Assembly (NCBI GenBank): GCA_002221725.1
Contig: NJFT01000264.1
Location: forward strand, 1-52,835
From: Scedosporium boydii
Taxonomy: Eukaryota > Ascomycota > Sordariomycetes > Microascales > Microascaceae
Direction: 5' to 3'
Length of the DNA stretch: 52,835 nt
Shown: one piece after another, positions 10,427 to 25,558 of the stretch
Layout of the letters: each line of letters opens with the position of its first letter
Numbering within the stretch: the first letter of the stretch is position 1
The notes under the pieces: generated by a model
Told to the model about the DNA's origin: nothing
The model's input: only the letters and a program-made list of their open reading frames with translations
Databases searched by the model: none
Program-made: the position numbers and the translations under genes

Positions 10427-13400
10427 ACGTTTCTGCTCGAACGTCGAAAGGCTGTGTGTGCCAAGGGGATTGGTTTATAATACTTCGTGGTTTGAAGTTG
10501 TCAAAGGGGGGAAATTAAAGTTGAGAATCCGAGATAAAGGGATGTTTCGACGAAATGGGCGATGGAGGACCGGGAAATTGGTACCAGACCGGGGGTTAGG
10601 TCATGTAGTATAAATGAGCTTTATGGAAAAGAGAGATCGTGGGAACCCATGCCAAACTTTACGTAGTAATTGCGATGGCGAGACCGATGACGGATTCTGG
10701 CAACCTTTTTAAGGTGGTCTCGAGCGTATCCTACTTTGTAGGACAAACAAGTCGGCTTGCAGCGTCGGTTGCAGAGAAGCTATCGCACAATAGGGCCGCA
10801 TATGCAGAGCAAGGATGATGAGCCAATTGTCCTTTCAAAAGCTGTCGAAGAGGGTGACAAGAATATTTGTTCGTGCTGGTTTGAGCTGAAGGCGCTCGAT
10901 GAGTGGAGAGTAGACCCTGGGCTCCGGCAGTATAAATGATCTCGAACGGATGGGCTGCAGGGTTCGTGTTGCAACAGTCTGTCGTTCGATGCGGAGTAGG
11001 CTCGGAGAGCTGCGACGTCAGGTTTGAAGGGTGACCGGAAAGTGACGTGACTGGGTGCTATTATCAGAAAGTGGGAATAAAGTAGGTGCAGACCGTGCAG
11101 GAGCGTCGTGGAAGGATTGCTGCAGCGGATGGAGATACGAGCTATTCGCTCGAGGGGTCAATTGATATGCCTGATTTCAACGAGCTACAAGTATGTAGTG
11201 TATGATAAGGAAATTAGTAGATGATGACGGGGAAGAAAGGGATCAATCCTGGATTCAATTGCGGATATGGATCAAGGACAACAGATGGATGGCAAGAGTG
11301 GCAATGGATCAATTGATCAATGGACGAATATTATTATATAACAGGTTCCTCGACTGGGAAATGTTGTCTTTCAACTATCCGTCCCAAAGCAAACTAATTT
11401 CCACCCGAGTCAAGCATTACGCAGTCAGGAAATGCCCAGTCCAATCCAGCTTTGCCCCTCGAACTGGTGGAAGGTGGAAGGAGCAAAAAAAGGGTTCAAT
11501 GTTCTTTTGGAAATGGTTGAGGGGCGACAAGTAACAGAGCTTCGGAAGATAACGAGGTACTTTGACAAGGATGCGCGACCAGCAATCTTAGCACGGGGAG
11601 GGAAGCAGGTTCATGACGGGTACCTGCCCGAAGTCGTCAGTGTTGTCTGGTACTTCGCAGCGACAATGTTCTTTGTAGTGTCCAGAGTCGGAGCTAATCT
11701 GCAACTAATTACTGGGAGCGATCAATGGCACTCGGGTCGCCAATCCCATTGGTTCTCCCTGCCAAATTCGTCCAACACTCCACTCTGACAAGGGTGGTAC
11801 GAGCAGGGCGCTTGCCTGGTACGAGATGAAAGGCGGGCCTGAACCACTATGGCGGACGCCGTCCATAGCCAGTCGAGAGCTCAAACACGGGAGGTCGCCC
11901 CTCACCTTATATTAGCTCTGCTCAATGCGCTGAGCACAAATCCCAAACTAAACCGGAACGTTACATATCAAGGCAACGACTGATTTTGAACTCATCGAAC
12001 CTCTGACACTTTACATGCCATCTGATTTCGGGACTTGGAACTTGTTTGCGAACTGGTCGAGCTCAGCACGCTTTGGGACAAGTACAAACATTTCATTGAG
12101 GCCTTTGCTTTCACCGCCAATGTCTTCAGCTGGTGGCTTCGGTAGTGGAGACCTTCCCCAACTGTGCGCACAATACCGCCGCTAACGACATGAGCGTGGA
12201 TCTCAAGATGCGCCTGAGAGGCTGCGAGTGTGCAGCCAAGGTTGATGCCCAGCGCATCTAGCATATAATAATGCCGCATTGCTACGAAGCACTTCGTACT
12301 TCGTAAGCGGGTTATCTAGCTTCCATTGAGGGTTCAGGGCGAGTCCCGGATTGTATGCCGTTAAATGGGGGTGATGGAGTCCCTTGCAGATCCACTATCA
12401 ATTTTGAGCCTCCAGCATTCCATTTGCCCCTTTTAATGCTCAGACGAAGGAAAACCTCAATCTCTACTCTAGCTTCGTACGCGGCAATTAGAAGTTGTGG
12501 GCTTGGTGATTTTAATACATACAAAGCAAGGGAGCGATGCCGCTGCTACGACACAAACAATTGCTGAAAAGAACCCGGATCTCTTTCTCTGGGGGCTATA
12601 CGAACTGTTGTGGTCGAACACAGCGATGACTTCCCCTGAAGACCCTTTTCTGGATGGTTTCTCGTGTCCTGCGACTCCCGCCAAGCTCACAATCTATTAG
12701 CTGCAGCCCAAATTGGGTTGGTGCTCCCATCCGTGGAGATAACCTCTCAGCTAGACCTTAGCGTCTCGACGCAACTGACTTGGCAACTTGCTAGCGGATC
12801 CTAAAATATCACTGCGAAGCATTGAACGAGCACTGAGCCTGCAAAGGGAGCACGTAATTAATGTGAGGGCTTGGAGATGCTTGAAGGATGGGGGTCTTGG
12901 ACTTGTCCAAAATTACTAGGAAAAAAAAGGGAAGGAAACGGCATGGGAGATGCGCATGTTCCATGATACGGGCAGCGACGTCTTTTCTTTTGGTGCATGT
13001 ACAAGAGCAACTTTGCGAGCAGGTTCTAAACTACATTTTCACGTCGACTCCCTTGAAATCTACTTCTGCTACGACCAGGGTATTTATTCCTCGTCATGGA
13101 AGTTACGCTTCTCACGATATCGTGGGACAAGTCCCATGGTGCCTCTCTTCTTCGGGCAGCTGCTCCGGGCAGCCAACACGATGAAAAGATGAAGAAAATC
13201 AAAAATTGCGCCCCCGACGGCCCACGAAGGACAATCGAAAAAGGCCGACTCCGCGATGTGCAATGCAGGTCCTCCTTCTTGCACTACCGCATTCTTGAGC
13301 GCGGCGAGTGCTGGACAAGGTAAGTATGAAGAAGAGAAAAGGGAAGAAAAAGTCCAAAGATGTTGGAGGGCTGGAGGGGAATTTATAGGCATCGATCAAA

Positions 13401-15316
13401 GCACGTCACGTGCATATGTTGTTGGTGTTTGGTGGGAGAATGGATTCCAGGCAAGAGAGTCCACGATGTTGCAGCCTAATTCCAGACTCACGATATGGGC
13501 CTGATATTTCAGGTCCTGACAAGTGACGACAGAGAGAAGCTGAGAAGTATCGTCACTCCAGTTCACAGGGTAAACATCAAAAAGTCAACCTTGAAATCAT
13601 AGGCTGGCAGTACTTGCTTCATGGCAATATCTCAATGCAGACAGCAAATTGCTGGAACAGCGAGATTAGATACTTATCATCACTGGAGGAGAGGGACATG
13701 CTTATCCTTTGCTCTTCTTCGTCCCCTGGTGTCCATGTAGTGAGAACTAGCTCTTGTAAACCACTACAACAACGCCTGCGTATCACTCCGCCGTTCGCAT
13801 GGTCCAAGGAGCTCGGGGGGATATCGTTGGATCGCCAAATCGACATTCTGTCCTCTGAGGTACATGTCCGCTTCGAGACCGGCACGCTGGCTCATCCTAT
13901 GTGCATTTCACATGAGTCGACTAGAAGAACCGGCTCAGAGATATGGAAATGGGAATTTTCGAGACGATGACGGGAATCCTATCGAATCACAGTTTTCGTT
14001 TCGCAATGATGAAGTTGAGGCGAGCACCCACGTGGGACTTCCTCCTCTTTTGCTTCTTTTCATAAGTCTTCGTTTATTGCCTAGTCTTGTCAAGTTCACG
14101 TATAACATAAAGGAACCAGTGCCAGCAATCCTTGATATGTTCGATTCTGACCTTGTTCATCTTCTCAAAGGATCCTAGATTTCACTCGGCCAATGGTATG
14201 ATAACCGCTTTGGCGACTTCAAGATATCAATACTTTTCTTTAGCAGATGGACAATCACCTATTTGCTTCTTATAGCATCAAGTTCTCCCTATCCGGTGTT
14301 ACGCAGCGGAAATTACCGCTGCTTATTATACGGACGTGCTCGCCGAGTCTCTTAACGCCCTATTGCGCCACAGGTCATCTTCTGCACGAGACATTGCTTC
14401 GAGATCTGGTGAGCAGCCCATCTGGGAGGACGGATCGACAGAATTGGCGCGGCTGGCATGTTTGGGTTTAGGAGGCTGGCGGGACGAAGTCGATATGTGT
14501 CGATAGCAATCGAATCTTTCAGAGCTTCATCGATAGAGGCGACGGACGCTGTGTCCCCCCATCTTTTTCGTCTTTTTGCCCTTTCCTTTATTTTCTCCCA
14601 GGCGTCTACAGATGAGATAGGATACCCTGAGAATCGATGAACTGAACCAGTCAACCAGCTCTTAGAAGGGGGATGTTGAGATAATGAAAGTACCAAGTAG
14701 ATCCTAAATTGTGTTGAGAGAGGCTTCGTGACTCGGTTCGGCTAAATTATGGGTGTTGGTTTTGAAGGTCTGGAGCTTCAATGGTGCCCCCTAATATTTG
14801 ACTAGAAGGTGGACCCATCCCCTCTTCCAGGTCGTGCTCGTGGAGGATTCATGGGGCAATTCTCAACTAAGAATAAGGGCTCTACTTCGTAATGTACGCC
14901 GTATTAAACTACATCCACTATGAATGGGCTGTTCGACTCTACACTAGTGTATTGATCGATGTGACGCACTATTCCCAGCGGAGAGATATAGCTCAATGTG
15001 TGTGTCCGTAGTAGGGTTTCTCTGCGCTAAAAAGGCGAGATGTTGGCTCGATGACTGAATGCTTACAAGGGATTAGGGGCTAATATTTGAAGGAAGTCGC
15101 AGTGCAGTTGTGTCGTCACAACCCGCCTGTGCGATAGACACTGTGGGAAAGCAGGACCCGCCACACCACTCCACATCCCCTCCTTCCCAGTGTTGTGACT
15201 TGTCAGCCAACGTCGCCAAAGGGCAGAAGGGCGCCGTCACCATCCAACAATTGAACCCTCCTCTCCCCAAACCAACAGCCCCATAAACGTCATCGTCGAC
15301 AACCCACAAAGCAACC
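10427..15316. other. Long gene-poor stretch, 4.9 kb
   Basis: No gene could be assembled. Copies of the 9-mer TACTTCGTA lie at 12297-12305 (inside a cluster of CTTCGTA-type half-sites from 12282) and 14883-14891. A minus-strand frame at about 14352-14690 reads like real protein (VDAWEKIKERAKRRKRWGDT, then a Ser/Ala-rich stretch) but has no ATG at its start and no convincing partner exon. The last few hundred bases are the SNF1 promoter and 5' UTR. Confidence 0.5.
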
Positions 15317-17736
<2,420 letters not shown>

Positions 17737-18441
17737 GGCGCGTCCGCCCAGCTTATCATCAACTTTGACAACTTAAGCCTATTTCCATTCGATTCTATTG
17801 AAGGCTGGCCTTTGCGGTTCATATCGCCCCAAGGATGCTGGCCATCTAGATAGAGCTCTGAACATCCTTGACCTAGGTATTTTGTGGTGGCCCATTATAA
17901 TTTGATTTTCTGTTTCGTTCCTGGATTCTAGAGGAGGGGGGACAAGTACCGATGCTCCTCCTGCTTAGCGGATTTTGCATGGTTTTTCGTTTCATACAAA
18001 GTTGATATAGACATACCCAAGGAGAATTTAGAGGGCCTCGTCTGGGTGGTGGTGGAAGGAAAACTAGGCTGTTTCTACACGACAGAAGACTATTCTTCTG
18101 TCTCGGAGGATTGGCGAGGGAGTCTGTCATGTTTGGAGAATGGATGATGATCGGAAAGAAAGTGGGGACGCGGTTATCGTTTCTCTTGGGGTCTGTAACG
18201 AAAGCGGGCGGGGTACACATGGGTGGATTTGAGTGTGAATTCTAATGTGACGATGTAACCGGAAGATTGGCGGTGGCTCTGCTTAGCTGGATGACCCAAG
18301 CAATATCAACTGAGCTTGAAGAACAACACATTCTACCCACCTGCTGAATCGGGACCCTCTCTCTCTATATGCCAAGGAGGTGACCTGCCGTGTTCAAAGG
18401 TGCCATTTAGGTGTATATCTATGCGCTTTCTCTTACCCAAC
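17737..18441. other. Convergent intergenic region between SNF1 and the FAD oxidoreductase
   Basis: This is 3' flank of both genes, which point at each other. No coding region or recognisable RNA is seen; the untranslated regions may fill most of it. Confidence 0.7.
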
Positions 18442-20012
18442 TCAAACGTAGCCTATGAGCTCCTCCGCGCTCTCCATCCCAATCGGGCCTCTACCCCTCA
18501 CCCTTCCAGCCCTCTCCTCCGAGACCCGGAACTCCGCAGGCAAGTCCACCGCATCATCTCCCGTCCCGGCTATCAACTCGACGACGGCCTTCGCGCACAG
18601 GGCGGCCAGGGGCATCCCGTGGCCTGTATATCCACCGCAGATCCAGAGGCCTTTTCCGCCGCCGAGGCCGGCGGGGACTTGGCCTACCCAGGGGTAGCCG
18701 TCGGCGGAGTAGCCCATGATGCCGGTCCACTCGAAGGAGGCGGGCATTGGTTTCGTGTTGTCCACAGCGTCTGGGGGTTGTGATGTTGTGCTGTTATCAC
18801 TACTTGAGCCCGAAGGAGGAGCAAGGACGCGGCGCAAGTTTCTCCGCAGATGGTTCGACACCACGGGATCTGTCTCGTCGTCACGAGAAGTCCCCCATCC
18901 CTTATCAACGCCGCGAACCCGTCCCCCTCCGTAGACAAGTTCCCTCTCACCCCCCTTAGCTTGCACGAGATAGTCATCCATCGCAGATTCACCCTCCCTC
19001 TTCGCCGCCAAAAACACGTACGTATGCCTCAGCGCCCCATCGCCCGTCCTTTCCTCGGGATACAAAGACGCAACCTGTCCCCGAACAGGCACGACGAGCC
19101 CCGTGAACTCGGGAAGGACGCGCGAGATGTACCCGTTACTCGCGACGAGGACGGTCGGGGTTGCTACTTGGCCGCGCGGGGTGTGGACTATCCACGAGTC
19201 TTTGAAGCGCTGGATATCGAGCACGGGTGTTCTCGTCTGGAGGTTGAACGAGTTGCCGTCGTCGCTTGTGGCTTCCGCGAGGAGTTGCTCGAAAACCCAT
19301 GCCACGAGGCGGTAGGGCCAGAGCGAGGCTGCGTTCTTCTGCACCACGGCGCCTTTCGCGCCAGATAACCCAAGGCTCTCCAGGGGATCTCCATCGCTGC
19401 TGTTGCTAGGCGCCGCTCTGACGAGCTCAACGACCGAGGCAAGTTCCGGGGCGAGCAGCTTCAGCTTCTTAATGTTCCTCGCGGCAACCTCGACAAGGTC
19501 CTCCGTGTAGAGCCCGTGCACGCCGGACGTCGTGACCCAATCGCAAGGGACTTCGTTCTTCTGGACGAAGTCCTTTAGGAAGGCGTAGTTTCTCAGCTCG
19601 AAGGCTGAGATGTGCGGTTGTTGACCGTACACGAAGGGCTGGCAGTGTCCTCCGTTCTAAAGGAAGGCCTCAGCACGATATATTCCCCTCACATCCACAA
19701 GAAACATTCAACAACCCTCCATCATCTTTTATCCACCGGGCAGGTGTAAAAACTTACTCTCCCCGTAGCTCCCCACCCCACCTCCCTCGCCTCAAGCACA
19801 AGCACCCTCCCCAACCCTCTCCCCACAGCCTCCCTCGCCGCGAACGCTCCCGTGAGCCCCGCCCCGACGATGACGACGTCCGCCCTCTCGGGGATCTCGG
19901 CCGTCGTGCGATGGCCTAGGAGGGTCTGCGACGGGCTGCGATGCCAGTAGGATGCTGTGGGTTTTTGAGAGGGGAGGTCGGCTTGGTTGTTTTGGAGGGT
20001 GAAGCCTGTCAT
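18442..20012 (-). CDS. FAD-dependent oxidoreductase, DAO family, 489 aa
   Basis: Two exons: 20012-19758 and 19656-18442, with a 101-bp intron (donor GTAAGT, acceptor TTAG). The junction rebuilds the family motif GATGR|NGGHCQP. The N-terminus has ASYWHRSP followed by the FAD-binding beta-alpha-beta motif ADVVIVGAGLTGAFAA (GxGxxG). The C-terminus has EWTGIMGYSADGYPWVGQVP and WICGGYTGHGMPLA, the second FAD-contacting region of DAO (PF01266) enzymes. It lacks a signal peptide or peroxisomal SKL tail. Closest in type to gamma-glutamylputrescine-oxidase-like (OrdL/PuuB) fungal proteins; the amine substrate is not deducible. A Ser/Asn/Thr-rich low-complexity insertion (PPSGSSSDNSTTSQPP) lies in the substrate domain. 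The neighbouring genes give no functional hint. Confidence 0.93.
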
Positions 20013-20862
20013 TTTTACTTGCGAGATAAAAAGACAAAAAATCGGCTTAAAAATTGAACTTGATATATGAGGCGGGAAGGAATGTGAGGTTTCCGCGAGT
20101 GTTGTCTCTTATTGTTCCCTGTTGACCCTGCGGAGATTCTTGATGCAAGCTACGGAGGGGTTCGTCGTCACATGGTTCCAGGCATAGATAAGCCAAACGG
20201 CAAACCTCAAGTGCTCCGTTCTTCCTACGGCACTGACCAAAGCATCAAGATAGACTCGTCGAGACCATCTATCTACAAATCACAGAAGGTTTCGCCCCTT
20301 CAGGTTCTAGACACGACAAAGTCATTAAATTCCTATTTTTCCCTCTGCCGGCGATTGAAAAAACGCCCCTAATGCTATCTGCCAACTTCTTTTTTTTAAG
20401 CCCCCTTTTGCTCCCGCACTCATTTACAAATGACCGGTATGGCTGTGCAAACAAAATGGAACCTTCTTGTAGGGGGAAGGGGAATAAAAAAGAGAGGGAC
20501 ATAGAGAGGAAGAAAAACAAAAGGCAAAGCTAAAGATGATTCTTTTTTCCCCCAAAACGCTCTTTGTCTTCACGTATATGCCGTTCGTTAGAGGGCCAAG
20601 GTCGATGAACAAACCCATCCCTCCGTTTCCGTTTATTCGTAACCCTCATGTGCATGTCAGGGTAGCCGAAATCGTAACATCATCCTAATCCAGTCTGTAA
20701 TCGTCTTAGGAAACAGGTATGCGATAGAGTTAGAGTGAAAGGCGAGAAGAAAGGAACCCTCGGCTTCCTCAGCTCCGTGATAGCCGTTGTCGCTACCCCG
20801 CCAGCTGGGTTCGATATGAACTCCGCCGAAAGGGTGGCGCGGCGAAAAAAGAGAGAATAGGT
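20013..20862. other. Intergenic between the FAD oxidoreductase promoter and the eIF2-beta 3' end
   Basis: No gene is seen. The part next to 20013 is promoter of the minus-strand oxidoreductase; the part near 20862 is 3' UTR of eIF2-beta. A run of eight T at 20391-20398 is the only low-complexity feature. Confidence 0.65.
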
Positions 20863-21072
20863 TTACGGGAGCTTCTTCCTCTTTCCGACTTGGGCCGAGA
20901 AACCAGTCTTGATGGCAGTGACACTGCGACGCGATCCACACGAGTTACATGTGATAAAGTAAAGACGGTTCTCTCCCTTGCTGAGTTCGGTGTCGGGGGA
21001 CTTGCAAGTCTTGCAAGTGACGTACTCGACTGTCGCGGGGTAACATGGTTAGCAAAAGAAGGGGAACAAGGG

Positions 21073-21110
<38 letters not shown>

Positions 21111-21854
21111 TGTGTGAGGGAGGGGACAAAACTCACTGATATATTTCCTCAACACGTTCTCAATCTGTTTTTGTTGGAAACGACCCTTGATAACCAACCG
21201 CCTGCTGCCATCGACGGAACCGCTTGTTCCCAATTCGGCGAACAGATAGGCGGTAACGTGCTCGTCGGTTCGCTTCATACGCTTGCAAATCTCGGCAATG
21301 TTGGCGAAGATGGTCTTCTTGTTGCCTTCACGCATGCACTGAGGAGGGGGGATCTTGTAGCTCTTGGTGCCGCTGAGAGCGTGGTCGGGGTTCTTCTGGG
21401 CGAGGAGGGCGAAGAAGCGCTTGAGGAGGGGGTTGTACGAGATGATCCTAGTGTCGTCGTGAGCCCAGATGCCGGTGCCGGCATCCATGTCTCCTTCTTG
21501 CACAGCAGCCTCGGGGGCCTCGGCGGCTTCTTCCTTGCCTTCGATATCGAGGGCCTTGAGCTTGGCGGCGAACTCGTCCTCGTCACCTTCCTTGACCTTC
21601 TTCTTCTTCTTTTTCTTCATCGAGAGATCAAGGCCACCATCTTCAGCGGCAGCCTCGTCGCCGGCCTCGTCGCCGGCCTCCTTGGTCTTCTTCTTCTTTT
21701 TCTTCTTCATCAGGGAAAGGTCGAGGCCTACATCGTCGGGAACGTCACCGTTGGGGGCGGCGGCGGCGGCGGCGGCATCAGCCTCGGGCTTGGTCGAGTG
21801 GTTAAAGGACTCGAGGGCCGCGGAGAGCGGCGGGGTATGGGGAGTGTGAGACAT
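20863..21854 (-). CDS. Translation initiation factor eIF2 beta subunit, 294 aa
   Basis: Two exons: 21854-21137 and 21029-20863; the 107-bp intron has donor GTGAGT, a GCTAAC branch site and acceptor ACAG. The junction restores [12 protein letters not shown]. The N-terminal half carries two seven-lysine boxes (residues 50-56 and 80-86), each preceded by a GLDLS motif; such boxes bind the eIF2B epsilon and eIF5 C-terminal HEAT domains. The core (from [16 protein letters not shown] to [16 protein letters not shown]) is the eIF2-beta/eIF5 fold. The C-terminus has a C4 zinc ribbon (Cys245, 248, 267, 270). The subunit is part of the eIF2 complex that delivers initiator Met-tRNA to the 40S ribosome. 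The chosen ATG is the first in frame; a GTG-initiated extension upstream is unlikely. The gene symbol varies among fungi, so none is given. Confidence 0.96.
21076..21116. repeat. (TG)n/(CA)n microsatellite inside the eIF2-beta intron
   Basis: Forty-one bases of alternating TG on the plus strand, broken once by TA, lie between the 5' splice site (21136) and the branch site of the eIF2-beta intron. It makes up over a third of the intron. Confidence 0.95.
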
Positions 21855-24188
21855 GGCGGTGTCCTTAGAATCGTCGGTCGCGTTGACCAGAGTCACAGAG
21901 CCGTCGGGATCGACTACTAATTGTTCCCTCGTAAAACTAACCGACTTTCGAGATTTGCGCTCGGCGGGGGGTAAAGTCTCCTATTTGGATGCGAAATGGA
22001 TGAGCGGTTAACTTGCTGCTTCTTTGTGGAGAAGAACAGATTTGGTTGGAATTGGAGAAGTCGTGTGGTTGGGTTTTGGGTTAAAATAGGACGACAAGAA
22101 AATGCTCGTCGGAATTTTTGTGTTGTCGTCAGGAACAGGTGAGTCAACTTTGACACAGTGAATTCAGTGTGAAAGTGTGGAAGCGTCTTGGTGCGGGTGG
22201 TGCTCCGATATGCAAGTAGGCAAGTAGACGAGGATCAAGACAGTGAAGGGAGGGTTGAGGAGTGAGGAAGGGGGGGGGGGGTTGTGGTTGGTCGGTCTCG
22301 ATGATGTGTGTGTGCAATGTGTGAATGTGTGAATGTGGATATGTGCGTAGCGGGGTTAAATTGAAAATGAAGTGTGGAATGGAGGGGCAAAAAAGAGAGA
22401 GTCCAGCCCAGCCGCGACAGAGTACATTTGATGTAGCCAGGCGTCTCGATCAGCTCACACTAATGCCAGTGTAGTAAGTCACTGTAGTATAGTGTGTGGT
22501 GGATGGAGTTTACCTGTAGTGTACACTACTCGCGGCACCGTCCCATGTGGGAGACGCCCTGGGCTCGTTGCACAGAGGGACTCGGCTCACCTCACGAGGG
22601 CTGCTGTACTACTAGTGGAGGGCAAGTCGAAGTGAGAGGGGCAATGAGATGACAAGGCTAGGATGGTACGACAAGGATAGTAGGCAAACGAGACGACAAG
22701 CTCGGAACACCACAGACTAATATGGAGCAGCCGGAGCTGTTGGACAGGCCGGGGACCCTTGACCTTGAGATGGGGAAAGCAAAAACAAACATGAAGTCAA
22801 AAGAGATCCGTCTGAAGCTTGCTCTTCGCCTTGGCCGAAGTGATGGCAGAAAACACTGTAAGAAAAGCAACATGCTGAACTCACCACTGAAGACATATTG
22901 TAAGCCACTGAACCCAGTGTCGGGAGCTAATGGGAGACCGGGGAAGAAAGCGGGACAGAAGATGTGGAACGGCGAGGGTTTAGTGAGGTCTTTTGACGCC
23001 GCTAAGATGGGGAAGGGACCTTTTTTCGTTCTCTGTAATAAAGCGTAATGGCGGAATCCGAAGGACCCTGTTTGTTTGATCGTATCTTCGTCTTGTCTTT
23101 TATGACTTATGGGGTATCGAATGATGTGTGTTACTATGCAGATGCTGGGAAGAGAAAACAGCTCGTTCTGGTTGATGGATGTCTCTGTCTTTGATGGACA
23201 AACGCGGGGTGAATAGCCTGGCTTGAGAATCGATGCTCGAGAGGAAATGACGCTATGGGAAAACTTGCGACGGCACCGTCGATAATGGTAAATAAGTAGG
23301 ATCGTGGCAGATGGGAGCTCGTCCAGGTTGCCAACAACAATTAGCTTGTTCTAAAGCATCTGCCCACGGCTTGCCACTGGGGATTCCAATTCGAGAAGGC
23401 ACCGTCGTCATCTCACGACGCGACGCTTATCTGGTGGCAAGTCAGGTGACTGTTCCTTCAGTGGGTGGTCTTGCAGTGGTACTCTGGAGGCTGCAAGCCT
23501 GACTGGATACTGGATGAGAAATTTTGGTTAATCGATGAGTGTGGAAATAATTTAAACTACATTCTACTCTACTTAGTTTTAATAAAAGGCTTTTAGATTG
23601 TCTCATTCATTGTCCCTGCTCAAGCTTGTCATCCCGGTTACCATCAAGTGGTCGATCTTGAGAACCGTAAAGCCATCTGTCCCACAAGCCTCAGCCAGAC
23701 TTCAGTGATGTTTGGGTCTGTCCCACCACCAGCCACCGCCAATGGCGCTGTGGCCCCCCCTCCTACGCACTGCCGTCGCCGTCGCTCCAACCTCAGGAAT
23801 GAACAAACATTGAACCCGCAACCCCGACCCTTTGCTTACATAATCCCACCTCCTTCCTCGGAATTGCTTCGCTTCAAGCTCGACGTCACCAGCATCAACG
23901 CCTCGTGGTGATGGAGTTCAGTTCCGAACAGCTGTGACCTCGCTCGCTGTACCTGATCCCCGCATCGCTAGTCTCGCAGGCTCCCGACTCGCCCGAACCT
24001 CAACAAATTCCCGGACTTGCCTTCTACCGAAAGGAGCCGGGTGTCTGGAGCTTTGATTGCCGAGGAGAACCACCTAGAGATTAGAGACGCAAGCCACCGG
24101 CCGGGTACGATCACCCTTCAATCGATACCCCCGAGCAGCTGTTCCCCCCTACCTCCCCGGCATATATCTCGCCCCCCTCGCAACCAAG
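21855..24188. other. Divergent intergenic region between eIF2-beta and TOM13
   Basis: This 2.3-kb region serves as upstream DNA for both genes. It holds a run of 12 G at 22270-22281, TG-rich stretches nearby, and a CGGTTAGTTTTACG segment close to the eIF2-beta start. Open frames at 22722-23048 and 23648-23911 show no conserved motif and are not called. The last 250 bp before TOM13 are C-rich, as is usual for a fungal 5' UTR. Confidence 0.6.
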
Positions 24189-24580
24189 ATGGCATCCGAA
24201 TCCTACATCATCCACGAACCCTCTCCGTCCGAGAAGGACGAAGTCGACAGCCTCCCTTCGATATCAAGCAGCGCCTTGGACTCAGACGATGACGCGCAGG
24301 AGGAGTGGGACAGGAGCCTGGAGCAGCTCCAGATGCTTCTCACCATGATCATAATACCCTTCGCCGGCAAGTTCCTTGGGCGGAAGTTTGCATACTGGAG
24401 TAAGTTTGGGAAACACCCGATTATCCCTTGCGCCAACCCTAGTGGGTGGGTGTTGATGCTGACGATGCTTCTCTAGGCTGGGGGAGATATATGGAGTGGG
24501 CTCACGATGTCGAAATTCGGTGGACGAACAAGAGGGCTTTCAACGCTGCTGGTGCCGCCGAGGCTGCCATGACACTATGA
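24189..24580 (+). CDS. Mitochondrial outer membrane import protein TOM13/Mim1, 104 aa
   Basis: Two exons: 24189-24399 and 24477-24580 (77-bp intron, donor GTAAGT, acceptor CTAG). The split codon gives Ser in FAYW|S|WGRYMEWAH. The N-terminus is acidic and Ser-rich (cytosolic). One membrane segment covers about residues 48-64 (MLLTMIIIPFAGKFLG) and contains a GxxxG motif (Gly60-Gly64); GxxxG motifs are needed for Mim1 self-assembly in yeast. The basic/aromatic flank and the conserved WTNKRAFNAAG tail complete the family pattern (PF08219). Known role: insertion and assembly of outer-membrane proteins with signal anchors or multiple spans, including TOM components. Length is close to yeast Mim1 (113 aa). 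The gene would be missed by single-exon prediction because exon 1 runs on into an open intron. Confidence 0.93.
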
Positions 24581-25558
24581 TTTCGTCAATCTATTGTACT
24601 TGTCGATGTGGATCTAGGGGGATCCGAGCTACCAGGGGTTGTGCATGGCCTTCCTTCTGTGATAAGAGGGAAAATATGATTGATACTGTTAAACTACTTC
24701 AAGAACGGATATACATAGACGGTAGGGCCAAATGTTTTTAAAAAAAAATTAGGTCAATAGAAGGGCCAGTCATGACCGTCAGATTCTAATGAATTCTACA
24801 AGTCCATGTCCACGCGACCCTCGGCTAAGGAGTCTGCCAGCGAAGGCTATCATCACGGAGCATTCTCAGCTTCATTATTTTTAATCTTTCCGGGGCGCCA
24901 CATCGTCGACTAGATAAGGAAAATACAAGGCTATGGAGTCGTTTAAACATTCACTATATCTTAACTCGTAATGCCCACACAAGACGTATACTACCGGCAG
25001 AGGCGCGGCATAAGAAACAGTACTGTACAGCTCGCCATTGAAAACAAGACATCCATTCCAAATCCCCAGCGTCCCTTTCTTCCTCTTTCCTCCACTTGTC
25101 CCTTTTCTTCTTCCCTGAAACCCATGTTTCTCTGTTCATATTCCTCTTCGACAAGACCCATCTCATTCCACGTAGCTGGTGAAAGAGACAAATAAACGCA
25201 AACCAAACGCATGGAGTCAAAAACAAAAAGGGCCAACCAGAACCAAAGACCGAGGTGAAAGAGGAACACGAAAAAAAAAAAGGCAATTCCAACACCCATT
25301 ATTACCACCAAAGACGCCAGTTACCTGGGAGTCTTTTGTATTCCAACCATAAATCGTATCCCTGTTTCAGACTGAGACATAACCCTTTTTTTTTTTTTTA
25401 GCGGGCTCCCATATCTCACATGTACAGATCATAGACCCTCATTCCCAGTCCGCGCGGCCAGCGAGCAATGAAAGAAGTAAAAAAAAGGAAGAAAAATGTA
25501 AAAGGAAGAAGAAGGAACTCCTGAACCGCTCCGCTCAGCACACAGACGAGTCGGACCT
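24581..25558. other. Intergenic, 3' flanks of TOM13 and the Nce102-like gene
   Basis: The two genes converge. Short poly(A)/poly(T) runs lie at 24740-24749, 25271-25281 and 25386-25399. No coding region is seen. Confidence 0.7.

Noticed and set aside
13084..13392. 102-codon minus-strand frame with a hydrophobic start, considered as a small secreted protein
   Set aside because: The hydrophobic segment is not followed by a plausible mature chain and no supporting motif is present.
18850..19368. 172-codon plus-strand frame over the FAD oxidoreductase
   Set aside because: Antisense to the DAO-family exon, with no independent motif.
21045..21920. 291-codon open frame on the plus strand opposite eIF2-beta
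   Set aside because: It is the antisense shadow of eIF2-beta exon 1, kept open by GC-rich and TG-repeat composition; Val/Gly/Leu-rich with no domain.
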